This document shows, one piece after another, positions 1 to 8,715 of a stretch of 64,000 nt of DNA. Each line of letters starts with the position of its first letter. Within the stretch, counting starts at the first letter, position 1. The notes below the pieces were generated by a model, which made no database searches, was not told where the DNA came from, and was given only the letters and a program-made list of their open reading frames with translations. The stretch comes from an uncultured Gammaproteobacteria bacterium (GTDB lineage Bacteria; Pseudomonadota; Gammaproteobacteria; HK1), in assembly GCA_958295465.1 (NCBI GenBank), contig OY282353.1:3711001-3775000 (forward strand). Reading direction: 5' to 3'. Made by a program: the position numbers and the translations under genes.

Positions 1-3000
1 TCGTTCGAGGCCGGGCCGGAAGGTCGTCGCTACATCAACTACCGCGATCTGAGCGTCCAGCAGCTCGGCTCGATATACGAGCGGCTCCTGGAACACGAAA
101 TCGTTCGCGACGGAGACGGAATCGTCGTCCGCCCGAACGTCTTTGCGCGCAAGGGATCGGGCAGCTACTACACCCCCGACGAGCTGGTGAGCCTGATCAT
201 CGAGGAGACCATCGGGCCGCTGGTGAGATTCCGGCTCGACGCGTTTGCCGCCGAGGCGGCGAGACTGAGGAAGAGCCGGCGGCCCGGTCCGGTCAGGCTC
301 GACGAGCTGAAACGCCTCGATCCGGCCATGAAGCTGCTCGAACTCAAGGTCTGCGACCCGGCCATGGGATCGGGACACTTCCTGGTCGGCTTCGTGGACT
401 ACCTGGCCGACCGGGTGATTGCGTCCATGGCCGAGGCGGAGGCGGCGATGGAGGGGTACGTTTCACCGCTTGTCGAAGACATAGACACCGTTCGTGACAC
501 GGTCCTCGGCAACGCCGGCGAGCGAGGCTGGACCATTCGACCGGAGCAGCTCGACGATCGTCACGTCGTCCGGCGCATGGTGCTCAAGCGCTGCGTGTAC
601 GGCGTGGACAAGAATCCGATGGCGGTGGAGCTGGCCAAGGTATCGCTGTGGCTGCATACCTTCACCGTTGGTGCGCCGCTCGGCTTCCTCGATCACCACC
701 TGCGTTGCGGCGACAGCCTGTTCGGCTGCTGGGTGCGACAAGGATTCGACCGTGCGGAGGAAGGAGGCCGTCTTTATCTGCATGAACCTTTGAACTGGGC
801 GATGCAGGCGACCCGTTCGATGCAGGTGGTCGAGATGTTGAGCGACGCGGCGATTGACGAGGCCCATCATTCGGCCGGGGTGTTCGCCGGCGTTCAAAGG
901 CAGACCGCGCCCCTCGACGCCTTCCTGTCGCTCGTCCACGCTTTCGAGTGGCTGAACGTATGCGATGGGGAGGACGAGGCCGCCCTCCAGTCCTTCTTCA
1001 TCGGCGCCTTCGGCGATCCGGTGGACATCGCGATGGGGCCGGCTCCGGTTGCGGACAGGACGCCGGGTTTGGTGGAGAACGAAACGTCAGGGTCCGAGGC
1101 GAGTGAAACGGCAGAGCTGGTAGCGAGCAGCGCACCGGAACCCGGGGCAGGCGAGGCGTCGGAGCGGGAAGCGACCGAAGCACCGGAACCGGGGACGAAG
1201 GAGACGGCGCGCTCGCAGCGGTTCGACTCGTTGCTCGAACGCACCCGGGGGCTCATCGCGCGTGCCCGGGCACTGGCCGCAGAGGAACGATTCCTCAACT
1301 GGCAGGTCGCCTTCCCCGGCGTGTGGTCGGATTGGGATTCGAATGAACGGTACGGCGGCTTCGACGCGGTGATTGGCAACCCGCCCTGGGATCGGATGAA
1401 GCTGCAACAGGTGGAGTGGTTCGCCGTGCGCCGTCCCGAGATCGCCCGCGCCCAGCGCGCCGCCGATCGCAAGCGCATGATCGAGGCGTTACGAGACGGC
1501 GGGGACCCGCTCGCCGCCGACTTCGAGCGGGCGAACGAGCGGGCCGAGTCCGCCCTCCGGGTCGCGCGGACCAGCGGCGATTATCCCTGGCTGGCTCGTG
1601 GCGACGTGAACCTCTATTCCCTGTTCGTGGAGCGGGCGATGGCGCTCGTCAGCCCGTGCGGGGTGGTGGGTCTGCTGACCCCGTCCGGCATCGCCTCCGA
1701 CAAGACCGCTGCCCCTTTCTTCCGTTCAGTCGCGGCCGAAGGTCGCTTGCGGGCGTTGTACGACTTCGAGAACCGCCGTACTCGTTACGACTTGCCGCCG
1801 TACTTCCCGAACGTGGACAGCCGCTTCAAGTTCTGCGCCTTCGTCGCGGGGCGGTCTCCGGCCGCCGCGCCGGCCCACTGCGCATTCTTCCTTCAAGCTG
1901 TCGAGGAGTTGCAAGACCCCGACCACCGCTTCCCGCTGGCGGCGGAGGACTTCGTCGCGGTCAACCCGAACACCGGCACCGCCCCGATCTTCCGCACTCG
2001 GCGAGATGCCGAGCTGACAACCGCCATCTACCGTCGGCTGCCGGTCCTCGTGGACCGTTCCACCGACGAGGAGGTCAAGACCTGGCCGTTGAAATACTCC
2101 AGGATGTTCGACATGACGAACGATTCCCACCGGTTTCGCACCCGGGAGGAGCTGGAGGAACGGGAGGGCGCCTGGCCGGTCGGAGGCAATCGCTTCGACA
2201 GCTCGGCGGGGGGATGGGTGCCGCTATACGAGGGCAAGATGGTGCAGGCGTTCGACCATCGCGCTGCCGGCATCGTCATCAAGCCGGAGAACCTGCATCG
2301 CCCCGCCCAACCCGAGCCTGCCACCCCGGAACAGCACCGCGACCCGAGCTGGCTTCCCGACCCACAGTACTGGGTAGCGGAGTCGGAGTGCGGCTGGCCG
2401 GAGGAATCCGGCTGGGTGCTCGGCTTCAAGGAGATCACGGCGCCGACGAACGTGCGGACCTTTATCGCGGCCCTTCTGCCCGCGGTCGGCTTCGGGAACA
2501 AGATACCGATCCTCCGGCCGGAAACGGAAGACGACCGAGCCGCATCCCGGTCAGGCGGATCGGTCCTTCGTGGCGACGGCGGCCGCCCGGGCGCACGGAA
2601 GTCCCGTCCGCCACCGACCGAAAACCCACGCGCCACCATCACCGACATGCAATCGGAGCGCCGCGAGTGGCTACTGGCCGGCAATCTGAATGCGAAGGTT
2701 TTCGACTTCGTGACCCGGCAGAAAATCCAGGGACAGACTCTGAACCTGTTCATCATCGAGCAGCTCCCGGTCGTGCCGCCCGAGCGCTACGAGAACGTCC
2801 ATTTCGGCCCGAAGACTGCGGCCGAGATCGTGCGCGAGGCCGTGCTGGAGCTGACCTATACCGCCCACGACATGGCCCCCTTCGCCCGGGATCTTGGCTA
2901 CGTGGACGAGACCGGAGCCGCGAACCCCCCGTTCCGGTGGGACGGGGAGCGCCGACTCCGTCTCCGCGCCAAGCTCGACGCTGTGTTCTTCCACCTCTAC

Positions 3001-3162
3001 GGCGTCACCGATCGGGACGATGTCCGCTACGTGTACTCCACCTTCCCCATCGTCGAGCGGGAGGAGATCAAGAATTACGGTCGCTATCGTTCACGCGACC
3101 TCTGCCTCGCCTACCTCAACGCCCTCGCCGCCGGCCGCCCTGACGCCGAACCCGACATATGA
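1..3162 (+). CDS. Eco57I-like N6-adenine DNA methyltransferase, 5'-truncated by window
   Basis: The reading frame is open from the first base, so the N-terminus lies outside the window; an internal ATG at 187 is not the true start because homology-like sequence (GSYYTPDEL, the usual entry to the methylase core) precedes it. The SAM-binding motif DPAMGSGHFL is encoded near position 355 and the adenine-methylase catalytic motif NPPW near 1378. The long region after the catalytic motif (LLTPSGI onwards) is a probable target-recognition domain. Two Glu/Pro/Ala-rich stretches (about 1075-1215 and 2515-2640) look like linker expansions. The family includes type IIG/IIL enzymes, DISARM DrmMI and BREX PglX; a nuclease domain, if any, would be in the missing N-terminal part. 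No partner gene is visible downstream, so the exact defence type is open. A separate BREX methylase lies at 14.2 kb. Confidence 0.85.
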   Translation, partial: SFEAGPEGRRYINYRDLSVQQLGSIYERLLEHEIVRDGDGIVVRPNVFARKGSGSYYTPDELVSLIIEETIGPLVRFRLDAFAAEAARLRKSRRPGPVRLDELKRLDPAMKLLELKVCDPAMGSGHFLVGFVDYLADRVIASMAEAEAAMEGYVSPLVEDIDTVRDTVLGNAGERGWTIRPEQLDDRHVVRRMVLKRCVYGVDKNPMAVELAKVSLWLHTFTVGAPLGFLDHHLRCGDSLFGCWVRQGFDRAEEGGRLYLHEPLNWAMQATRSMQVVEMLSDAAIDEAHHSAGVFAGVQRQTAPLDAFLSLVHAFEWLNVCDGEDEAALQSFFIGAFGDPVDIAMGPAPVADRTPGLVENETSGSEASETAELVASSAPEPGAGEASEREATEAPEPGTKETARSQRFDSLLERTRGLIARARALAAEERFLNWQVAFPGVWSDWDSNERYGGFDAVIGNPPWDRMKLQQVEWFAVRRPEIARAQRAADRKRMIEALRDGGDPLAADFERANERAESALRVARTSGDYPWLARGDVNLYSLFVERAMALVSPCGVVGLLTPSGIASDKTAAPFFRSVAAEGRLRALYDFENRRTRYDLPPYFPNVDSRFKFCAFVAGRSPAAAPAHCAFFLQAVEELQDPDHRFPLAAEDFVAVNPNTGTAPIFRTRRDAELTTAIYRRLPVLVDRSTDEEVKTWPLKYSRMFDMTNDSHRFRTREELEEREGAWPVGGNRFDSSAGGWVPLYEGKMVQAFDHRAAGIVIKPENLHRPAQPEPATPEQHRDPSWLPDPQYWVAESECGWPEESGWVLGFKEITAPTNVRTFIAALLPAVGFGNKIPILRPETEDDRAASRSGGSVLRGDGGRPGARKSRPPPTENPRATITDMQSERREWLLAGNLNAKVFDFVTRQKIQGQTLNLFIIEQLPVVPPERYENVHFGPKTAAEIVREAVLELTYTAHDMAPFARDLGYVDETGAANPPFRWDGERRLRLRAKLDAVFFHLYGVTDRDDVRYVYSTFPIVEREEIKNYGRYRSRDLCLAYLNALAAGRPDAEPDI

Positions 3163-3216
3163 GAGCCCAACGCTTGACATTGCACCAGTCGAATCTGCTT
3201 CAGGTCGTGTCGCGGG

Positions 3217-3367
3217 CTACCGGTCCCGCTGGCGCAGATAGTCCCGAAACGCCCGCAGCCTGGGAAGCGACTCACGATCCTTGCTTGTCGATGAACAGGT
3301 ACCGCACGCCGTGGCGCCGCAATGCGTCCCTGATCTCCTCAGCCTGGAGGTACGTGAACGCGGCCAT
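3217..3367 (-). pseudogene. Nucleotidyltransferase-like remnant with internal deletion
   Basis: An ATG at 3367, lying inside the 3' end of the preceding small gene, opens a 31-codon frame (ends at 3272) starting MAAFTYLQAEEIRDALRR and continuing to RYLFIDKQGS. This resembles the first residues of small nucleotidyltransferase-type proteins (pattern RYLFIGKSGA). The frame then stops, and a second frame just downstream (to 3217) reads KDRESLPRLRAFRDYLR, which looks like the C-terminal tail of the same kind of protein. I infer that the middle of the gene was deleted. The family assignment rests on pattern memory of both ends and is tentative. Confidence 0.4.
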
Positions 3368-3566
3368 ATCCGAGCCACTCGGGGAGATTGTCCTCGCACC
3401 AGCGCCGATACTCTTCCATCGTGTCGAACGACCGATACCCGGCGTCGTCGAGAACAGGCTTGCAGGTATGGATGAATGCGTACCGCCAGCGCACGGCGAG
3501 CGGTCGCCGCGCTGCGGCCTCGAACTCCGCCAGCCACTCGGAATCGGGATTCAAATCTTCAGTCAT
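3339..3566 (-). CDS. Small conserved-looking protein, 75 aa, partner of the nucleotidyltransferase remnant
   Basis: A 75-residue frame beginning MTEDLNPDSEWLAEFE and rich in aromatic and charged residues (RWRYAFIHTCKPVLD, YRRWCEDNLPEWLGYG). It has no membrane segment or signal peptide. The downstream remnant starts inside its last codons (overlapping ATG at 3367), an arrangement typical of a translationally coupled two-gene unit. I recognise this as the sort of short protein that often precedes a nucleotidyltransferase-like gene, but I cannot assign a function. It may still be intact although its partner is broken. Confidence 0.45.
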   Translation of the reverse strand: MTEDLNPDSEWLAEFEAAARRPLAVRWRYAFIHTCKPVLDDAGYRSFDTMEEYRRWCEDNLPEWLGYGRVHVPPG

Positions 3567-3601
3567 CGCCTGCGAAGCCCTACCCGAGCATGGCTCGCCT
3601 C

Positions 3602-6220
3602 TCAGGACTTCCGAGATTCCCGTCGCAGAAGCTGGCCCGCCAAGTGCGTCACCGCCTCATGTCCCGACTTGGGCGTAGGCTTGAAGTCGTATGCATCAGG
3701 CGCCAGCGCAGCCACCAGATCATCGAATGTCGCCGCATTGTGGTAAGCGAAGCTCTGCGCGAGGAGCAACGCATCGGCCCGGGAATCCCAAAACGTAGCG
3801 AGCCGCAAACTGTACTGATGCAGCCGGACCAGAGTCTGCGCCAGAAAGAACAGGATGATCAGGGTCACGACCCGCATCACCGTGAGCTCATCCAAAAGGT
3901 CACTGAAAAAGCCCTTGCCGTTACCGGGCTCCGAACCCTCGCCACTGTCGACGTTGCCGTCGGCGCTGAGGACTCGGGCCAGAAACTTGGTGATCTCTCG
4001 TCCAATCACGCTCTTGCGCAGGATCTCATCCTCCTGGATACGAATTCGCATCGCGTTCAGCGACCGGTTTTCCCATTCCGCCATATCGGGATATGCTTTC
4101 AGGAGGTGAATCCCCCCGTCGCCATCCACCGCCACGAAATCCCGACCCTCGGGGATCGCGCTCACCACGTCAATGAAGGAGGTGCCTTGGTGATCCAGTT
4201 CCGTGGAATTCCACCTCAGCCCGCTACTCTGAGTTACGGATGTCTGGGTTACGAATACCGAGCCTTTGCTGCCGGCGACCACGCCGAACCGGTCGTCCGC
4301 ATCGAATGTCGCCATAACAATCCACTCGTCCTCCTTCAGCTCCAAGTCCTTCGGAACGCTCCAGGTCTGCCCGCGGTCCTGGGTTACGAATACCGAGCCT
4401 TTGAGGCCGCCAACCACGCCGTGTCGACCATCCGGGCCAAACGTCGCTGCGACAATCAGCTCGTCCTCCTTCAACTCCAAGCCCTTCGGAACGCTCCAGG
4501 TCTGCCCGCCGTCCTGGGTTACGAATACCGAGCCTTTGAGGCCGCCAACCACGCCGTGTCGACCATCCGGGCCAAACGTCGCTGCGACAATCCACTCGTC
4601 CTCCTTCAGCTCCAAGCCCTTCGGAACGCTCCAGGTCTGCCCGCCGTCCTGGGTTACGAATACCGAGCCTTTGTCGCCGCCGACCACGCCGTGTCGACCA
4701 TCCGGGCCAAACGTCGCTGAGACAATCCTCTCGCCCTCCTTCAACTCCAAGTCCTTCGGAACGCTCCAGGTCTGCCCGTTGTCCTGGGTTACGAATACCG
4801 AGCCTTTGAGGCCGCCAACCACGCCGTGTCGACCATCCGGGCCAAACGTCGCTGCGACAATCAACTCGTACTCCTTCAGCTCCAAGCCCTTCGGAACGCT
4901 CCAGGTCTGCCCGCCGTCCTGGGTTACGAATACCGAGCCTTTGTCGCTGCCGACCACGCCGTGTCGACCATCCGGGCCAAACGTCGCTACGGCAATCCTC
5001 TCGCCCTCCTTCAGCTCCAAGCCCTTCGGAACGCTCCAGGTCTGCCCGCCGTCCTGGGTTACGAATACCGAGCCTTTGAGGCCGCCGACCACGCCGTGTC
5101 GACCATCCGGGCCAAACGTCGCTGCGACAATCCACTCGTCCTCCTTCAGCTCCAAGCCCTTCGGAACGCTCCAGGTCTGCCCGCCGTCCTGGGTTACGAA
5201 TACCGAGCCTTTGAGGCCGCCGACCACGCCGTGTCGACCATCCGGGCCAAACGTCGCTGCGGCAATCCTCTCGCCCTCCTCCGGCTCCAAGCCCATCGGA
5301 ACACTCCAGGTCTGCCCGCCGTCCAGTGCCACGAGAGCCTTGCCATAACTGGTGGCAAAAATGGCAAGTCCCCTTTGGGAGACTTCATGAGTGTTCAAGA
5401 CGGGCAGTCGAGCGTTCGTCCTGCCACGTAAAGCAAACGCAGGCCACCGCGCCCTCGCAATCTTCGCTTCTTCCGATTCCGAAATCGGAGTATCCCCCAG
5501 ACCCACATCGGCCACTTCGAACCAGTACCGACCCTCACCGATGAGTTGAAGCCTGCGGCCGAATTGCTGTTTGACCTCTGCCCGTTGTATCTCTGTGGCC
5601 AGAAATCGATCGCTTTCCAGAACCTGCGGGATGACGAACAGGACGATATAGATTCCACCGAACAGCAACGCGACCACACCGCCGAGGAGTACGCCCGCCA
5701 GCGTGCGAAAAGCGAGTGCGCGTCCCCGAAGCCCCTGAACAACCCACCAGTCGCGAGAGGTCAGGCTGTTCTCGTCTTCGGTCACTTCCCTGATCCTGAT
5801 CTCCTCACGTAGATTGGCTGACAGATACCAGCGCCAACCCAGATAAATGCCGACGAACGCTGTGATCGAATAATAGAACGCCGGCTCCGTTGGAAGACGC
5901 TCCATGAAGTCCAGGACATCGGTAGCTGATTTCTGGGGGCCTTCCGACGACGCACCCAGAAGGGTTTCCTTCAGCCAATCCATGAATGTGGCAACCGGCG
6001 ACGCACTCAGAAGGGTTTCCTTCAGCCAATCCATGAATGTGGCAACCGGTCCCCCTGAATCTTCCGACTCCGGACGCAAAAAGAGATACGCCAGACAGAT
6101 CGGAACGAGGGATACGACGATCGCGACGCCGATGCGTCCCATATCCCCCATGAATTTCCAGATGGAGCTGGCAGTATCCCAAGACAAGATGCGCGGGATG
6201 ATGCGTTTCTGAACGGCCAT
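3602..6220 (-). CDS. Membrane-anchored Asp-box (BNR-like) beta-propeller protein, 872 aa
   Basis: The start at 6220 is supported by a consensus AAGGAGG about 8 bases upstream. The N-terminal third carries three hydrophobic segments (about residues 30-48, 117-135 and 177-200), followed by a long extracytoplasmic-type domain. That domain contains about eight 45-residue repeats, each with the Asp-box signature TQDGGQTW, which places them in the BNR/Asp-box beta-propeller class seen in sialidases and Ycf48-like proteins; no catalytic sialidase residues are evident. A further hydrophobic segment (about 780-800) precedes a short C-terminal tail. A 17-residue stretch (ATFMDWLKETLL core) near residue 60 is also directly duplicated. 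Neighbours give no functional clue beyond proximity to restriction-type genes. It could be a sensor or a scaffold; function unknown. Confidence 0.8.
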   Translation of the reverse strand: MAVQKRIIPRILSWDTASSIWKFMGDMGRIGVAIVVSLVPICLAYLFLRPESEDSGGPVATFMDWLKETLLSASPVATFMDWLKETLLGASSEGPQKSATDVLDFMERLPTEPAFYYSITAFVGIYLGWRWYLSANLREEIRIREVTEDENSLTSRDWWVVQGLRGRALAFRTLAGVLLGGVVALLFGGIYIVLFVIPQVLESDRFLATEIQRAEVKQQFGRRLQLIGEGRYWFEVADVGLGDTPISESEEAKIARARWPAFALRGRTNARLPVLNTHEVSQRGLAIFATSYGKALVALDGGQTWSVPMGLEPEEGERIAAATFGPDGRHGVVGGLKGSVFVTQDGGQTWSVPKGLELKEDEWIVAATFGPDGRHGVVGGLKGSVFVTQDGGQTWSVPKGLELKEGERIAVATFGPDGRHGVVGSDKGSVFVTQDGGQTWSVPKGLELKEYELIVAATFGPDGRHGVVGGLKGSVFVTQDNGQTWSVPKDLELKEGERIVSATFGPDGRHGVVGGDKGSVFVTQDGGQTWSVPKGLELKEDEWIVAATFGPDGRHGVVGGLKGSVFVTQDGGQTWSVPKGLELKEDELIVAATFGPDGRHGVVGGLKGSVFVTQDRGQTWSVPKDLELKEDEWIVMATFDADDRFGVVAGSKGSVFVTQTSVTQSSGLRWNSTELDHQGTSFIDVVSAIPEGRDFVAVDGDGGIHLLKAYPDMAEWENRSLNAMRIRIQEDEILRKSVIGREITKFLARVLSADGNVDSGEGSEPGNGKGFFSDLLDELTVMRVVTLIILFFLAQTLVRLHQYSLRLATFWDSRADALLLAQSFAYHNAATFDDLVAALAPDAYDFKPTPKSGHEAVTHLAGQLLRRESRKS
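4246..5330. repeat. Eight tandem 135-bp units inside the Asp-box gene
   Basis: The landmark GGGTTACGAATACC recurs at exact 135-base steps (4246, 4381, 4516, 4651, 4786, 4921, 5056, 5191), with a degenerate ninth unit after 5326. Each unit encodes 45 residues of the propeller. Units differ at only a handful of bases, mostly at the same positions (for example the GLKG or SDKG choice before the Asp-box), which indicates recent expansion or gene conversion in frame. Confidence 0.95.
5947..6049. repeat. 51-bp direct duplication in the N-terminal part of the Asp-box gene
   Basis: Two copies, 51 bases apart, share AGAAGGGTTTCCTTCAGCC and flanking sequence through CAACCGG. The duplication adds 17 residues in frame between the first and second hydrophobic segments. 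Confidence 0.85.
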
Positions 6221-6354
6221 TGGCCCATCCTCCTTACCCGTGAATCTGGTCGTATCCAGCCGCGACCCTACTCGCGCTTCGAGTCAGGCTCCAGAGTACC
6301 GACAAGGCGCGAAAGGCAGTCCAGATCATGCCCGCGCGCGTAATTCGCGAGCCC

Positions 6355-6645
6355 TTCGTTGATACGCACGCAGAGTACTCCTCGACGGTGGACCCCGACA
6401 GGTTGGCGAAGAACCGCGTCTCGGTGAAGTCGAGCGAGGGCAGGATCTCGTCGATGACCGCACGCGAGCGGGGTTCTGCAACCCGATCGAATTGAGCATC
6501 CCTCCGGCGTCTCCCATACCCGGTGGGGCGCGTTGCCGAGCCTCGGCTCGAGCGTCGTCCCCTTCAGGCAGACCGCGCCGACGTTCCGGTTCGAGAAGCC
6601 CTCGACCCGCGTATACTCCTCGCCGAACCTCACGCAGCCAGAGAG
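6355..6645 (-). pseudogene. Dihydroorotate/dihydropyrimidine dehydrogenase fragment (pyrD/preA-like), frameshifted
   Basis: Stitched over two frameshifts, the reverse strand encodes FGEEYTRVEGFSNRN, then GTTLEPRLGNAPHRVWETP, then GMLNSIGLQNPA, and then DFTETRFFANLSGSTVEEY. These match the N-terminal half of class 1B dihydroorotate dehydrogenase (pattern TLEPR-GN-PR--ETP-GMLN-IGLQNP). There is no continuous frame, no start, and the flavin-binding second half is missing. PreA-type enzymes work in pyrimidine breakdown, which would fit the purine/pyrimidine context, but pyrD cannot be excluded. Confidence 0.6.
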
Positions 6646-6659
6646 CAGCACCAGCAGGG

Positions 6660-6850
6660 TGTTGAACGGCAGGCCGCATCCCTTCCCCCATCGCCGTCGC
6701 GTCCGCCGCTCCATAGCCGATGCGCAGGTAGCATCCGTCGTCCATCCCGAACGCCGTGCCCGGAATCACCGCGATCCGGTGCTCCCGGATCACGCGCTCG
6801 ACCAGATCCACCGAATCCTCGCCCCGAGGATCTCGGGCAGTCTGGTCCTG
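6660..6850 (-). pseudogene. C-terminal fragment of a class I PLP aminotransferase
   Basis: The reverse strand encodes DLVERVIREHRIAVIPGTAF followed by CYLRIGYGAAD, the usual C-terminal end of fold-type I aminotransferases (pattern IPG--FG---YLRISYG). The N-terminal part and the PLP lysine are absent, and the frame runs on into unrelated sequence and the dehydrogenase fragment. It is a relic, probably created by the same rearrangement that broke the neighbouring fragment. Confidence 0.55.
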
Positions 6851-6989
6851 GTTTCTTCGACGCCGGAGACTTTCACCTCGTTACGCATTGCTCATGGCCC
6901 TTGCGTATATCTGTACGGATTCGGACTGTACGTCAGTGGGGCGTTACGGCATCGTCAACGGCTGGTGTTGGCCGGCCGGAATCCTGTGA

Positions 6990-7214
6990 ATCGAGGCGTG
7001 CGGCGAGTACGCCTCGCCGGGATGTACCGGGCGCTTCATGGAGGGGATGATGCGTCATCCGGGAAGTGGCTCGCGACAGGCGCCTGGTTCCGGCTCTCCG
7101 CCGGGCCGGGAACCCCGCGAGCCGTTCGACGAGGGAATCATCCGCATGAAGGGTGAACCCGAGGCATACGCAAGCGGCGCCGCGGCCGGGGGCCGGGGGG
7201 AGGCGGCGGCATGA
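6990..7214 (+). pseudogene. Stub of the C-terminal end of an ABC transporter ATP-binding gene (tentative)
   Basis: The frame closes with TGA at 7212-7214, overlapping the ATG of the first permease as ATGA. This coupled junction is what one expects between the ATPase and the permease of a nucleoside ABC transporter. The last residues read FDEGIIRMKGEPEAYAS and then a Gly/Ala-rich tail, and an in-frame stop near 6987 closes the frame upstream. No Walker or signature motif is present, so the ATPase proper is missing from this locus. The assignment rests on position more than on sequence. Confidence 0.35.
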
Positions 7215-8290
7215 GGTTGATGCTGGAAAGGCGTCCCGAGCACAGCCGGGTCATGGTGGTCGCTTCCCCGCTGATCGCCATCGCGCTCACCGTCGTCGCC
7301 AGCGGCATCGTCTTCGCCGCGCGCGGGCTCGACCCGCTGCACGCGCTCTACGTCTACTTCATCGAGCCGGTGACCACGCTGTGGTCGATCGAGGAGCTCA
7401 TCGTGAAGACCGCGCCGCTGGTGCTGATCGGCGCCGGCCTCGCGGTCTGCTTCCGCGCGAATCTCTGGAACATCGGCGCGGAAGGCCAGCTCACGGCCGG
7501 TGCGATCGCCGGGGCCGCCATTCCGATCCTCGCGCCCGGGTGGGAGTCTCCGCTCGTGCTGCCGCTGATGTTCGCCACCGGAATCCTCGGCGGGGCGGCG
7601 TGGGCCGCGATCCCCGCCCTGCTCCGCAACCGCTTCGGGGCGAACGAAATCCTGACCAGCCTCATGCTGGTCTACGTCGCCCAGTACCTCCTCGACTGGC
7701 TGGTGCGCGGCCCGTGGCGCGACCCCCACGGCTACAACTTCCCCCAGTCGACCAGCTTCCAGGAATGGCAGCTCCTGCCGACCCTGGGCGACGGGCGCGT
7801 GCACCTCGGGGCGGCCCTCGCGGTGGTCACGGTCGTGGTGCTGTTCGTGTTCATGTCCCGCACCCTCAAGGGGTTCGAGATCCGGGTGAGCGGCGAGGCG
7901 CCGCGCGCTGGCGGCTTCGGCGGCTTCTCGCGCCCCCGCATGGTGTGGTTCTGCTTCCTCCTCGCCGGGGGGCTGGCGGGGCTCGCCGGGATGTGCGAGG
8001 TGGCGGGACCGATCGGCCAGCTCCAGCCCTCCATCTCGCCGGGCTACGGCTTCACCGCGATCATCGTGGCCTTCCTCGGGCGGCTGAACCCGATCGGGGT
8101 GCTGCTCGCGGGGCTCGTCCTCGGGATCAGCTATCTCGGCGGTGAAGCGGCCCAGGTGGAGCTCGGGATCTCGGACAAGACCGCGCAGGTCTTCCAGGGC
8201 ATGCTGCTGTTCTTCATCCTGGCCTGCGATACGCTGATCCTGTACCGGGTCCGGTGGAGCCGATCCGGCAGAACGGCCCGGGCGGCTTGA
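7211..8290 (+). CDS. Nucleoside/purine ABC transporter permease 1 (NupB/BmpC-like)
   Basis: A 359-residue polytopic protein of the LivM/RbsC-type permease family (BPD_transp_2). It shows the typical order of about eight to ten hydrophobic segments, with the family pattern RANLWNIGAEGQL in the N-terminal half, NEILTSLML at mid-protein and the long acidic-free loop before GLAGLAGMCEV. The ATG overlaps the stop of the preceding stub (ATGA). It should form the membrane channel with the second permease at 8716 and the periplasmic binding protein at 31986, importing nucleosides or purines. The genes for guanine deaminase and urate hydroxylase downstream support a purine substrate. The ATPase gene is not intact here. 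Confidence 0.88.
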   Translation: MRLMLERRPEHSRVMVVASPLIAIALTVVASGIVFAARGLDPLHALYVYFIEPVTTLWSIEELIVKTAPLVLIGAGLAVCFRANLWNIGAEGQLTAGAIAGAAIPILAPGWESPLVLPLMFATGILGGAAWAAIPALLRNRFGANEILTSLMLVYVAQYLLDWLVRGPWRDPHGYNFPQSTSFQEWQLLPTLGDGRVHLGAALAVVTVVVLFVFMSRTLKGFEIRVSGEAPRAGGFGGFSRPRMVWFCFLLAGGLAGLAGMCEVAGPIGQLQPSISPGYGFTAIIVAFLGRLNPIGVLLAGLVLGISYLGGEAAQVELGISDKTAQVFQGMLLFFILACDTLILYRVRWSRSGRTARAA

Positions 8291-8364
8291 AGACGGCTGC
8301 GGGGGAGGGCGGTTCGGCAAGATTGCCCGCTTGTACGAATGATTTTTCCGCTGCCGACGAATGG

Positions 8365-8394
8365 CTGACAGTTGCCCGGATGGCTGCCGATAAT
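8365..8394 (+). promoter_or_regulatory. Candidate sigma70-type promoter upstream of the DUF1640 gene
   Basis: CTGACA at 8365-8370 and GATAAT at 8389-8394 are separated by 18 bases, each one mismatch from the consensus hexamers. Transcription would start near 8401, about 40 bases before the ATG at 8440. It stands out because the surrounding DNA is GC-rich. It would drive the small gene and the second permease independently of the first. Confidence 0.4.
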
Positions 8395-8439
8395 TACCGT
8401 CATCGGAAATGAACCGGCCACCGGAACCGGAGCACCGCC

Positions 8440-8679
8440 ATGACCGCCACCACCTTCGACACTTTCAGCGCCGCGCAGGACCTCGAAAGGGCCGGCATCG
8501 AGCGCAAGCAGGCCGAAGCCATCGCGAAGGCCGTCCACCGCGGCGACGAAGGCGGGCTTCGGTACACTCTGCGTGAGATGCGCGCCGCTCTCGCCACCCT
8601 CGAAACCCGCCTCGCCAACCGGCTCTCCGCCGTGGTGTTGACGGCCGTGTCGCCAGCGGTCGTGTCGCGACTGCGCTGA
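8440..8679 (+). CDS. Small DUF1640-like coiled-coil protein, 79 aa
   Basis: The sequence begins MTATTFDTFSAAQDLERAG and continues KQAEAIAKAVH, the hallmark N-terminus of DUF1640 (CCDC90-like) proteins: a short helix pair followed by a coiled coil. The typical hydrophobic C-terminal anchor is reduced to LSAVVLTAVS. GGAG sits about 8 bases before the ATG. It interrupts the otherwise tight permease pair, so it may be a late insertion. Function in bacteria is unknown; the family is often present in several copies. Confidence 0.6.
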   Translation: MTATTFDTFSAAQDLERAGIERKQAEAIAKAVHRGDEGGLRYTLREMRAALATLETRLANRLSAVVLTAVSPAVVSRLR

Positions 8680-8715
8680 CGCGGCTTCGAGCTTCACGCG
8701 ACCGAAGCGATCGGA

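Noticed and set aside
4246..5330. CRISPR or non-coding satellite
   Set aside because: The 135-base unit is a multiple of three, keeps the frame and encodes a recognisable Asp-box repeat.
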